A stretch of 64,000 nucleotides of DNA from contig JAJRYV010000076.1 of NCBI GenBank assembly GCA_024275575.1, forward strand, positions 1 through 64,000. The letters are read 5' to 3'. A program made the translations under genes and the position numbers. Position 1 is the stretch's first letter. Every line of letters starts with the position of its first letter. The notes below the pieces were generated by a model, which ran no database searches, had not been told where the DNA came from, and was given only the letters and a program-made list of their open reading frames with translations. This DNA comes from a bacterium. Lineage in GTDB: Bacteria; Zhuqueibacterota; Zhuqueibacteria; Zhuqueibacterales; Geothermadaptataceae. Below, piece after piece: positions 57,443-64,000 of this stretch.

Positions 57443-58423
57443 ATGTTTATTGATCGGGCAAAAATTTATGTTGAATCCGGCCGCGGCGGCAGCGGTTGTG
57501 TGAGTTTCCGCCGGGAAAAATTTGTTCCCAAAGGCGGGCCGGATGGTGGCGATGGCGGCGATGGCGGTAGTATAATAATTGTTGCCAATCCAGCGATGCG
57601 CAGCTTGCTGGATTTTCAACATAAAAAACATTTCCGCGCGAAAAGAGGTGAGCATGGTCGAGGGGCAAACTGCCACGGGAAAAATGGCGCCGACATTAAA
57701 ATAAAAGTGCCTGTCGGCACCGTTGCCTATGATGCTGATACAGGTAAAATGCTTGCCGACATCACGGAAGAACGACATAAGGTGGTTATTGCAAAAGGAG
57801 GTCGCGGTGGAAAGGGTAATGCCCGTTATAAATCTTCAACCCGGCAGGCACCCAGAAACTGGCAGACTGGCGAACTGGGAGAATCATACAATATCCGGCT
57901 CGAGCTAAAAACCATTGCTGACGTCGGCCTTGTAGGCTTCCCCAATGCCGGCAAATCGACATTTCTTTCCCGGGTTTCCTCAGCTCGGCCCAAAATTGCC
58001 GATTATCCATTTACGACTTTGCAACCCAATTTGGGAGTCATCAAATATCGTGATTTTTCCACTTTTGCCATTGCTGATATCCCGGGATTGATCGAAGGCG
58101 CACATAAGGGCAAGGGGTTGGGACATGAATTCTTGCAGCATATCGAACGTACACGAGTGCTGCTCTTTTTGATTGATCCCAATAGTGAAAATCCGTACAA
58201 TGATTATCAAATTTTATTAAACGAGCTGCAATCGTTCAATGCAAACCTGTTGACAAAACCCCGTATCGTCGCCATCTCGAAATGTGATACATTGGTCGAT
58301 GGCCTGCCTCCTGCGCTGCTTGCTCAGTTTGAAGAGCCGGTTTCGCCTGTTTCCAGCATAACCGGTGAAGGGATCGAAACATTGCTTGATGATTTGTGGA
58401 AATATATTAACGAACAGGGATAG
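57443..58423 (+). CDS. obg: GTPase Obg/CgtA
   Basis: Obg is an essential GTPase in large ribosomal subunit assembly and stress control. The 326-residue protein begins MFIDRAKIYVESGRGGSGCV, the glycine-rich Obg fold, with GGDGGDGGS and RGGKGNARYKSSTRQAP. The G domain has GFPNAGKSTFLSRV, DIPGLIEGAHKGKGLGHEFL and SKCD. A longer frame starts at GTG 57377, but the family start is at ATG 57443. The optional C-terminal OCT domain is absent. It lies after a terminator-like hairpin and before dprA. Confidence 0.96.
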   Translation: MFIDRAKIYVESGRGGSGCVSFRREKFVPKGGPDGGDGGDGGSIIIVANPAMRSLLDFQHKKHFRAKRGEHGRGANCHGKNGADIKIKVPVGTVAYDADTGKMLADITEERHKVVIAKGGRGGKGNARYKSSTRQAPRNWQTGELGESYNIRLELKTIADVGLVGFPNAGKSTFLSRVSSARPKIADYPFTTLQPNLGVIKYRDFSTFAIADIPGLIEGAHKGKGLGHEFLQHIERTRVLLFLIDPNSENPYNDYQILLNELQSFNANLLTKPRIVAISKCDTLVDGLPPALLAQFEEPVSPVSSITGEGIETLLDDLWKYINEQG

Positions 58424-58446
58424 TAACTTCAAGTTTTGGAGATGAT

Positions 58447-59568
58447 GTGGAACATTGGTGGGCATCTCAAAACGAATTGGCGCTGCTGTTGAATTTGACA
58501 CGGGTGAACGGGATCGGCCAGGCCCGGTTGCGCCGGTTGGTGCAAAACCTCAGGTGTCCATCAAATATTCTTGCAGTTTCACCACATGAATTAACAACGT
58601 TTGGTGGCATTAACAAAGAGCGTGCACTCGCCGTACGAAAGGCAGCAAGCGATCGGTATGGGGAATTGCAATTGGCAAAAGCCTCCGCTTTTGGTTGTGA
58701 AGCCATCTCCTTCTGGGATTCTCGATATCCGGCAAAGCTCAGAAATATTCCTGACCCGCCGATCTTGATATTCGTCAAAGGCAAGCTTGAAGTATTAAAT
58801 AAATTTGCAATTGCTATCGTCGGTACACGTGTGCCAACACCTTATGGCAGGAATATAACAGCCAAAATTACGCGAGATCTCATCGAATCGGGTATGACGA
58901 TTGTTAGTGGCCTGGCGCGTGGTATCGATACAATCGCCCATTCGGAAACAGTGAAAGCCGGTGGGCACACGATCGCTGTTTTGGGTAGTGGCTTCGACCA
59001 GTTATACCCGCCGGAAAATGGAAAGCTGGCAACCGAGATTTGTAAAAACGGCGCCGTTATTTCCGAACTTCCCTTTGGCGCTAAACCTGATGCGATGAAT
59101 TTTCCACGCCGGAATCGTATTATTAGTGGATTAGCTGCCGGTACAGTTGTGACAGAGGCGGGTGAAAAAAGCGGCGCCCTGATAACAGCTTATCTCGCTA
59201 TTGAGCAGAACCGTGAGGTATTTGCCGTGCCGGGTAGTGTTTTTTCACCAAAAAATGCAGGTCCGAACCGGTTGATTAAAGAAGGCGCCAAGCTCGTTAC
59301 CTCTGTTGATGATATTTTCGTCGAATTACCACGACAGGGAGAATTGTTTGCCAATTCAACCATGCGCCAGGATATGGCGCGCGAGTTCTCGATAATTGAA
59401 AAGGAAATACTCGCTGTTTTACGCGACGGTGAGAAACATATCGACAAGTTATCGCATCTGTTAAACAAAAGCACGCCATTGTTGTTGAGCGCCCTGTTAA
59501 AACTGGAGTTAGATGGTGTTGTGCAGCAACAGCCCGGCCAGATTTTCCTCTTGAATAAAAGTTATTAA
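58447..59568 (+). CDS. dprA: DNA processing protein DprA/Smf
   Basis: DprA binds incoming single-stranded DNA during natural transformation and loads RecA; many non-competent bacteria also keep it. The 373-residue protein has an N-terminal SAM-like HhH domain (LTRVNGIGQARLRRL). The Rossmann-fold core has AIAIVGTRVPTPYG, VSGLARGIDTIAH, VLGSGFDQLYPPEN, FPRRNRIISGLAAGTVVTEA and KSGALITA. A C-terminal winged helix (about 305-373) follows. GTG 58447 is preceded by GGAG five bases away. Confidence 0.95.
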   Translation: MEHWWASQNELALLLNLTRVNGIGQARLRRLVQNLRCPSNILAVSPHELTTFGGINKERALAVRKAASDRYGELQLAKASAFGCEAISFWDSRYPAKLRNIPDPPILIFVKGKLEVLNKFAIAIVGTRVPTPYGRNITAKITRDLIESGMTIVSGLARGIDTIAHSETVKAGGHTIAVLGSGFDQLYPPENGKLATEICKNGAVISELPFGAKPDAMNFPRRNRIISGLAAGTVVTEAGEKSGALITAYLAIEQNREVFAVPGSVFSPKNAGPNRLIKEGAKLVTSVDDIFVELPRQGELFANSTMRQDMAREFSIIEKEILAVLRDGEKHIDKLSHLLNKSTPLLLSALLKLELDGVVQQQPGQIFLLNKSY

Positions 59569-59594
59569 AAAGCGCTTTTTAGGGGAAAAATAAA

Positions 59595-59624
59595 TTGACA
59601 TTGTTTGCTATTGTTTTGTATATT
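59595..59624 (+). promoter_or_regulatory. Promoter of the tRNA cluster
   Basis: TTGACA at 59595-59600, an 18-bp spacer, TATATT at 59619-59624, 11 bp before tRNA-Ser(TGA). The bases after -35 and before -10 (TTGACATT and TTGTATATT) are shared with the STAS promoter. Confidence 0.75.
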
Positions 59625-59635
59625 CCACGTCTCCA

Positions 59636-59719
59636 GGAGGGCTAGTCCTAATTGGTAAGGCAGCGGTCTTGAAAACCGCCGGGTTTACGCCCTTGGGGGT
59701 TCGAGTCCCTCGCCCTCCG
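59636..59719 (+). tRNA. tRNA-Ser(TGA)
   Basis: Acceptor GGAGGGC (59636-59642) pairs with GCCCTCC (59712-59718). The anticodon loop is CTTGAAA with anticodon TGA. A long variable arm marks it as a class II serine tRNA. CCA is not encoded. Confidence 0.95.
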
Positions 59720-59731
59720 CGATGATTTTAA

Positions 59732-59818
59732 GGAGAGGTGGCTGAGCGGCTGAAAGCGGCACCCTGCTAAGGTGTTATACTGGTAACGGTATCGAGGGTT
59801 CGAATCCCTCCCTCTCCG
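59732..59818 (+). tRNA. tRNA-Ser(GCT)
   Basis: Acceptor GGAGAGG (59732-59738) pairs with CCTCTCC (59811-59817). The loop is CTGCTAA with anticodon GCT, and there is a long variable arm. It reads AGC and AGU codons. Confidence 0.95.
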
Positions 59819-59835
59819 CAGAGTTTTATAAAAAT

Positions 59836-59909
59836 GCGCCCGTGGCTCAATTGGATAGAGCGTCTGGCTACGGACCAGGAGGTTGGAGGTTCGAGTCCTC
59901 CCGGGCGTA
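59836..59909 (+). tRNA. tRNA-Arg(ACG)
   Basis: Acceptor GCGCCCG (59836-59842) pairs with CGGGCGT (59902-59908), with a G-U first pair. The loop is CTACGGA with anticodon ACG, and the T-arm is GGAGG/CCTCC. A34 is the target of the TadA deaminase encoded next to it. Confidence 0.95.
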
Positions 59910-59920
59910 CTTTTTACATA

Positions 59921-59953
59921 AACAAGGAATCAATGCTGGTTCCTTGTTTTTTA
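59921..59953 (+). terminator. Terminator after the first tRNA group
   Basis: Stem AACAAGGAA (59921-59929), a 10-base loop, stem TTCCTTGTT (59940-59948), then TTTT. It lies between tRNA-Arg and tadA. Confidence 0.75.
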
Positions 59954-59966
59954 TATAGGCAGCCAA

Positions 59967-60422
59967 ATGGACGAACGCTGGATGAAATTGGCGCTTAAAG
60001 AAGCTGTTAAAGCGCGAGATCTCGGCGAAGTACCTGTTGGTGCAGTGATCGTAAAAAACGATTTACTCCTTGGGCGCGGTCACAACCAGGTAGAGAAGAG
60101 TACAGACCCCACGGCGCATGCCGAAATTGTCGCACTTAAAAACGCGGCAAAAAAAAGTGATACCTGGCGCCTGAACAACGCTACATTGTATGTCACTTTA
60201 GAGCCCTGCCCGATGTGTTTGGCTGCGCTGCATTTGGCTCGTTTAAACAAAGTTGTTTTTGGCGCTCGTGATCCGCGATTTGGTGCTTGCGGTAGTTATA
60301 TCGATTTGCTCAAATTGCAAGTGATGACAACGCCGTTTGAAGTTACCGCCGGAATTTTGGCAGACCAGTCACGAGCACTACTGCAGCAGTTTTTTGCAGG
60401 TTTGCGAAAAAAACAAAAATGA
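59967..60422 (+). CDS. tadA: tRNA-specific adenosine deaminase TadA
   Basis: TadA converts A34 to inosine in tRNA-Arg(ACG), so that one tRNA reads CGU, CGC and CGA. The 151-residue zinc enzyme has the catalytic HAE in TDPTAHAEIVALKNA and the zinc-binding cysteines in LEPCPMCLAALHLAR, with VVFGARDPRFGACGS typical of TadA. It begins 57 bp after its substrate tRNA gene. It is followed within 3 bp by tRNA-Ala, so it may be cut out of a mixed tRNA transcript. Confidence 0.95.
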   Translation: MDERWMKLALKEAVKARDLGEVPVGAVIVKNDLLLGRGHNQVEKSTDPTAHAEIVALKNAAKKSDTWRLNNATLYVTLEPCPMCLAALHLARLNKVVFGARDPRFGACGSYIDLLKLQVMTTPFEVTAGILADQSRALLQQFFAGLRKKQK

Positions 60423-60424
60423 TT

Positions 60425-60498
<74 letters not shown>

Positions 60499-60509
60499 AA
60501 ATAAAAATC

Positions 60510-60596
60510 GGAGAGGTGCCAGAGCTGGCCGAATGGGGCGGTCTCGAAAACCGTTGTGGTCTTTGATCACCGGGGGTTCGAATCCCTCCCTCTCCG
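60510..60596 (+). tRNA. tRNA-Ser(CGA)
   Basis: Acceptor GGAGAGG (60510-60516) pairs with CCTCTCC (60589-60595). The loop is CTCGAAA with anticodon CGA, and there is a long variable arm. Confidence 0.95.
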
Positions 60597-60655
60597 CACT
60601 ACTGGGGGATAACTTAAATTGTCATCCCTAAAATCGTATGGCCGTTTCCCGCCTC

Positions 60656-60742
60656 GGAGAGATGTCTGAGTGGCTTAAGGAGCACGCTTGGAAAGCGTGT
60701 GTAGGGCTTTCCCTACCGAGGGTTCGAATCCCTCTCTCTCCG
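60656..60742 (+). tRNA. tRNA-Ser(GGA)
   Basis: Acceptor GGAGAGA (60656-60662) pairs with TCTCTCC (60735-60741). The loop is TTGGAAA with anticodon GGA, and there is a long variable arm (GTAGGG/CCCTAC). Confidence 0.95.
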
Positions 60743-60779
60743 CTAAATTTTTTCAGCCGGTTTCTTAATCTGCTGTCAC

Positions 60780-60810
60780 AGGTTTATTCAGATAAACCTT
60801 GCCTTTTTGA
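60780..60810 (+). terminator. Hairpin terminating the second tRNA group
   Basis: Stem AGGTTTAT (60780-60787), loop TCAG, stem ATAAACCT (60792-60799), then TGCCTTTTT. The T-run is four bases away from the stem. Confidence 0.5.
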
Positions 60811-60827
60811 AGATGCTTGTTTAAATA
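60799..60827 (+). promoter_or_regulatory. Probable promoter of the SRP RNA gene
   Basis: TTGCCT at 60799-60804, a 17-bp spacer, TAAATA at 60822-60827. The predicted start near 60834 coincides with the 5' end of the SRP RNA stem. Confidence 0.5.
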
Positions 60828-60832
60828 TTAAT

Positions 60833-60940
60833 GCGGAAAAGCCCCGCGCAATAAAGTCGTGCCCAACCCCGTCAGGACCGGAAGGTAGCAGCGGCAAGTA
60901 CTGTCTTTATGTGCCGCGGGAAAGCTTTTCCGCGTTTTTT
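60833..60940 (+). ncRNA. ffs: Signal recognition particle RNA (small bacterial type)
   Basis: The conserved SRP apical domain is plain: ACCCCGTCAGGACCGGAAGG, then TAGCAGCGGCAAG, the Ffh binding site with the GGAA tetraloop. Flanking arms pair (CCCGCGCAATAAAG with CTTTATGTGCCGCGGG), and the outer stem GCGGAAAAG (60833-60841) pairs with CTTTTCCGC (60925-60933) before a run of T that also ends transcription. It is about 100 nt, the 4.5S type without the Alu domain. dnaX follows, a frequent pairing. Confidence 0.95.
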
Positions 60941-60985
60941 TAATCACGCTCTCGGCAATGATCTCTGGGAAAAAGAGGAGGTTTA

Positions 60986-62731
60986 ATGTCTTACCTCGTT
61001 CTCGCCCGCAAATGGCGTCCAAATGCATTTTCTGAAATCATCGGTCAGGAACATGTAACCGTAACACTCAAAAATGCCATTAATAAAGATCGCCTTGCCT
61101 CTGCCTATATTTTTTCCGGGCCGCGCGGCGTTGGCAAAACTTCGACGGCACGTATACTCGCCAAAGCGCTCAACTGTGAAAAAGGTCCAACGACGGATCC
61201 TTGTAATGAATGCGACGTTTGCAAAGAAATCAACACAGGCAACGGCATCGATGTTCTGGAAATCGATGGCGCTTCTAACCGCGGTATCGATGAAATTCGT
61301 AACCTGCGGGAAAGCACGCGCTATTCTTCCGCCCGGCAACGCAGTAAAATTTACATCATCGATGAAGTTCACATGTTGACGACAGAGGCTTTCAATGCAC
61401 TCCTGAAAACCCTCGAGGAGCCTCCGCCTCATGTCATTTTTATCTTTGCAACGACCGAAGCGAACAAAGTTCCGGCAACGATTCTCTCCCGCTGTCAGCG
61501 ATTCGACTTCCGCCGTATTCAGGCGGAAAAAATAACTGCACAGCTCGGCAAAATATGCAAAGCTGAAAATATTGAAATAGACAATGTTTCTCTCTCCCTC
61601 ATCGCGGGTAAATCTGAAGGCTGCATGCGAGACAGCCAGAGCCTTTTGGATCAGGTGATTTCATTTTGCGGAGAAAAGATCGAAGAAAAGGATGTCGCCG
61701 GCCTGCTGGGTGTCATTGGGCTGGATATCTATGTTGAGATATTGTCAGCGACGGCAGTGCGTGACTCAGTTAAAGTTTTTGAAATCTCTCGAAAAGTTTA
61801 CGAAAAAGGTTATTCTTACTCCGATTTACTGAACGGCCTGGCTGAATATGTCAATCACCTGTTGATCTGTAAAACTACCGGTGCGGTTCGTTTGCTGGAA
61901 GACAAACGTGAATTGATCGATACGTTTAAAGACCAGGCTAAATCGTTTACGGAAACAGATTTGATTCGTATGTATCAGGCCATTGTCGAAGCGGCAAACG
62001 ATTTGCGCTGGAGTATGAATCCGCAATTGCATGTCGAAATGTTGCTCATTCGCCTCACCAAAATGGTGAAATCAATCGAACTCGATCAAATACTCACCGA
62101 TCTGGATACCTTAAAAAAAAAAGACCTGATTGAGATAGAAAGGCCCGCAAATAATACGGTTCGTATCGTACCGGAAATTCAACCACAAAAAATAAAGGGT
62201 GGATTATTCGGCGGGCTCAACGGCGTGCAAGATGACCGGGCATCCCCTACCGGGCCGGCTGAAGAGCCCGAAACGAACAGGATTGCGCACAGGCAGGACT
62301 TTCCGCTTTCGCTGCCGGAAATCCGAGCAAAATGGAATGAGGCCCTGGCACGAATCAAAAAGGAACAAATCTCTATTGGCTCGTTTCTTGAAGAGGGGGT
62401 GCTTAATAAACTCACCGGTAATCAGCTCGAAATCCTGTTCGACGGGTCAAAAAAATTTCATGTTAAATCGCTCAACGACAATCGATTTTCACTACAAAAA
62501 CAACTCTCTGCGTTTTTTAAACACCCGATATTGATCGAATTTGTGATCGGCCAGCCGTACCCGCCGGAGGAAGCAAAAGCAGAGCAGGAATCAACGCCGG
62601 AAAACGGGCATATCGAAACTCCGGATCAGGAAAATAAACAGGCGCCATCATCATCTGGCGATGACTGGATAAAAGACTATCCGGCAGCACAAATGCTGAT
62701 CGAGTCGCTGGGTGGTGAAGAAATTAATTGA
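60986..62731 (+). CDS. dnaX: DNA polymerase III subunits gamma/tau
   Basis: DnaX is the ATPase of the clamp loader. The 581 residues contain RKWRPNAFSEIIGQEHV, Walker A FSGPRGVGKTSTARILAKAL, the zinc-binding cysteines CEKGPTTDPCNECDVC, Walker B IYIIDEVHMLTTEAFNALL, and the SRC motif in ATILSRCQRFDF. Domain III and an acidic C-terminal tail (about 520-560) follow. AGGAGG precedes ATG 60986. I see no obvious slippery run that would give a short gamma form. The ebfC and recR genes follow, the standard order. Confidence 0.97.
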   Translation: MSYLVLARKWRPNAFSEIIGQEHVTVTLKNAINKDRLASAYIFSGPRGVGKTSTARILAKALNCEKGPTTDPCNECDVCKEINTGNGIDVLEIDGASNRGIDEIRNLRESTRYSSARQRSKIYIIDEVHMLTTEAFNALLKTLEEPPPHVIFIFATTEANKVPATILSRCQRFDFRRIQAEKITAQLGKICKAENIEIDNVSLSLIAGKSEGCMRDSQSLLDQVISFCGEKIEEKDVAGLLGVIGLDIYVEILSATAVRDSVKVFEISRKVYEKGYSYSDLLNGLAEYVNHLLICKTTGAVRLLEDKRELIDTFKDQAKSFTETDLIRMYQAIVEAANDLRWSMNPQLHVEMLLIRLTKMVKSIELDQILTDLDTLKKKDLIEIERPANNTVRIVPEIQPQKIKGGLFGGLNGVQDDRASPTGPAEEPETNRIAHRQDFPLSLPEIRAKWNEALARIKKEQISIGSFLEEGVLNKLTGNQLEILFDGSKKFHVKSLNDNRFSLQKQLSAFFKHPILIEFVIGQPYPPEEAKAEQESTPENGHIETPDQENKQAPSSSGDDWIKDYPAAQMLIESLGGEEIN

Positions 62732-62785
62732 TTTAAACCCTAAAGCTCCGTATAGTTAAGTTTTGTAAAATCTTGGAGAGACAAC

Positions 62786-63124
62786 ATGGCCAAACCAGGC
62801 TTCGGCAATATCATGAAGCAGGCGCAGCAAATGCAGGAGCGCATGCAGAAAGTTCAGCAGGAATTACTTGAAAAACGCGTCGAGGGAAATTCCGGTGGCG
62901 GCATGGTCAGTGCAATCACTAACGGAAAAGGTGATCTCGTGCAATTGAAAATCGATCCGGAAGTCGTTGATAAAGAAGATGTTGAAATGCTGGAAGACCT
63001 CATCGTTGCTGCCGTCAATCAGGCAACGAAAAAAGCCCAGGAACTTTCCGAAGCTGAAATGAGCAAAATCGCCGGCGGCATACTCCCCAATTTGCCGGGC
63101 GGTTTCAACCCGTTTGGAATGTGA
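62786..63124 (+). CDS. ebfC: YbaB/EbfC family nucleoid-associated protein
   Basis: This 112-residue protein begins MAKPGFGNIMKQAQQMQERM and has VEGNSGGGMVSAITNGKGDL and the acidic LIVAAVNQATKKAQEL helix, typical for the DNA-binding YbaB/EbfC dimers. It ends GGILPNLPGGFNPFGM. It sits between dnaX and recR as in most bacteria. Confidence 0.96.
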   Translation: MAKPGFGNIMKQAQQMQERMQKVQQELLEKRVEGNSGGGMVSAITNGKGDLVQLKIDPEVVDKEDVEMLEDLIVAAVNQATKKAQELSEAEMSKIAGGILPNLPGGFNPFGM

Positions 63125-63127
63125 GCG

Positions 63128-63724
63128 ATGCAATATACGGCTGACGCACTTAACATTGCGATCGAGGAATTTTCAAAATTGCCGGGCATCGGCCGTAAAA
63201 GTGCACAACGTCTGGTCTTTTTTCTACTCAAATATGACAAGGAAGAAATCCATTCACTCGCTGAATCCATTCTAGCTTTGAAAGATAAAATCCAGTATTG
63301 TGAGACTTGTTTCAATATCACCGATTCAAATCTCTGCGCTATTTGTGCTAACGAATCGCGCGACCACAAAATCATTTGTGTGGTGGAAGAGGCTAATGAC
63401 GTGCTCGCCATAGAAAGAACAAACGAATATCACGGCATTTATCATATTTTGGGCGGCGTTCTTTCGCCGCTCGACGGCATCGGCCCGGATGACCTCAGAA
63501 TTCGTGAACTCATACAGCGCTTGGGTGGTCAGGTCGAAGAAGTGATTCTGGCGATGAATGCCAACGCGGAAGGCGAGGCGACCGCGGTTTATTTAAGCAA
63601 GTTTATCAAATCGCTCGATATCAAAACGAGCCGTATTGCCAGGGGGATACCGATGGGTGGAGATTTGGAATATACCGATGAAGTTACTCTCGCCCGGGCT
63701 TTATCTGAACGAGTCTGGATTTAA
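63128..63724 (+). CDS. recR: Recombination protein RecR
   Basis: RecR forms a ring clamp that acts with RecF and RecO in gap repair. The 198-residue protein has the HhH (FSKLPGIGRKSAQRLVFFLL), the four-cysteine zinc finger (CETCFNITDSNLCAICANE), and the TOPRIM domain (ICVVEEANDVLAIERT, and GGVLSPLDGIGPDDL). It begins three bases after ebfC. Confidence 0.97.
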   Translation: MQYTADALNIAIEEFSKLPGIGRKSAQRLVFFLLKYDKEEIHSLAESILALKDKIQYCETCFNITDSNLCAICANESRDHKIICVVEEANDVLAIERTNEYHGIYHILGGVLSPLDGIGPDDLRIRELIQRLGGQVEEVILAMNANAEGEATAVYLSKFIKSLDIKTSRIARGIPMGGDLEYTDEVTLARALSERVWI

Positions 63725-63747
63725 GCTGTTTCATTCGTGATTTGAGA

Positions 63748-64000
63748 TTGAAGTTATATATCTCTTTTCCTAATCAATTAACGATACTGCGAATTTTACT
63801 GACACCGGTTTTTGTCGCCTGTTTGTTCGTTGAAGAATATAATTATCGCCTGGCGGCATTAATCATTTTTTTTATTGCTGCACTAACCGATTGGTATGAC
63901 GGTTACGTCGCCCGTAAATTTGGTAGTGTGACAAATTGGGGCAAGTTTCTCGATCCCCTGGCAGATAAAATTCTCGTCTTGTCAGCATTTTTATCACTGG
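63748..64000 (+). CDS. pgsA: CDP-alcohol phosphatidyltransferase, probably PgsA (cut by window edge)
   Basis: PgsA makes phosphatidylglycerol phosphate from CDP-diacylglycerol and glycerol-3-phosphate in the membrane. The visible part reads FPNQLTILRILLTPVFVACL. The family motif D-x2-DG-x2-AR-x8-G-x3-D-x3-D is complete (TDWYDGYVARKFG, then KFLDPLADK). No ATG or GTG starts the frame; TTG 63748 (or TTG 63742) is the best choice, without a visible ribosome site. The length and specificity cannot be judged because the gene runs out of the window. Confidence 0.85.
   Translation, partial: MKLYISFPNQLTILRILLTPVFVACLFVEEYNYRLAALIIFFIAALTDWYDGYVARKFGSVTNWGKFLDPLADKILVLSAFLSL

Overview
The window is a bacterial chromosome segment centred on a probable replication origin. 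All genes but one group point rightwards. gyrA (cut by the left edge), gyrB, a DciA-like helicase loader, recF, dnaN and dnaA lie on the minus strand. They are divergent from rpmH-rnpA-yidC-mnmE-mnmG-rsmG on the plus strand. The dnaN-dnaA gap carries DnaA-box-like sites, and two parS sites flank mnmG. The organism is most likely a member of the FCB superphylum (Calditrichota/KSB1-like). The clues are a huge secreted protein ending in a YPNPFNP / FlgD-like tail, a PorV-type outer-membrane protein, a DUF4159/DUF4175/'AsnB-like' envelope operon, and moderate GC. The exact phylum is inference; no 16S rRNA is present.

Layout. 1-7203 (minus): replication initiation and gyrase. 7449-18136 (plus): ribosome and tRNA-modification genes, yidC, murQ, mfd. 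18129-21271: three consecutive envelope foldase genes (lipoprotein, parvulin lipoprotein, SurA), the third split by an in-frame TAA. 21451-29106: DUF456, DUF4159, DUF4175, TPR and 'AsnB-like' genes, probably one envelope operon. 29218-32450: pdxA, a methyltransferase, ftsE, ftsX. 32550-35360: hrcA-grpE-dnaJ, without dnaK. 35373-38830: a HhH (ComEA-like) protein and a small pilM/pilN-O-like group. 38833-42539: rsmD, coaD, an aminotransferase, an FmdB zinc ribbon, a TPR protein. 43024-57238: a giant secreted Ig-repeat protein (split by an in-frame TAG), a PorV-TPR fusion, a 1283-residue partner-switching kinase/phosphatase, and its STAS partner. 57443-59568: obg and dprA. 59636-60940: six tRNAs (four of them the complete serine anticodon set), tadA and the SRP RNA. 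60986-64000: dnaX, ebfC, recR and the start of pgsA.

The most unusual locus is 43024-57238. Tightly spaced genes link a surface protein and a PorV-like barrel to one polypeptide that joins an RsbW-type kinase, a membrane sensor, an RsbU/SpoIIE-type phosphatase, two HTH-like segments, a long acidic linker and TPRs. The STAS antagonist that follows has its own near-consensus promoter. It ends in a small domain that also occurs inside the kinase/phosphatase, which suggests the two proteins share a DNA or protein target. Other notable points are two envelope genes each broken by a single in-frame stop with no frame loss, and an rsmG whose only good ribosome binding site points to an AUA codon.

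No CRISPR array, insertion sequence, prophage or rRNA operon was seen.
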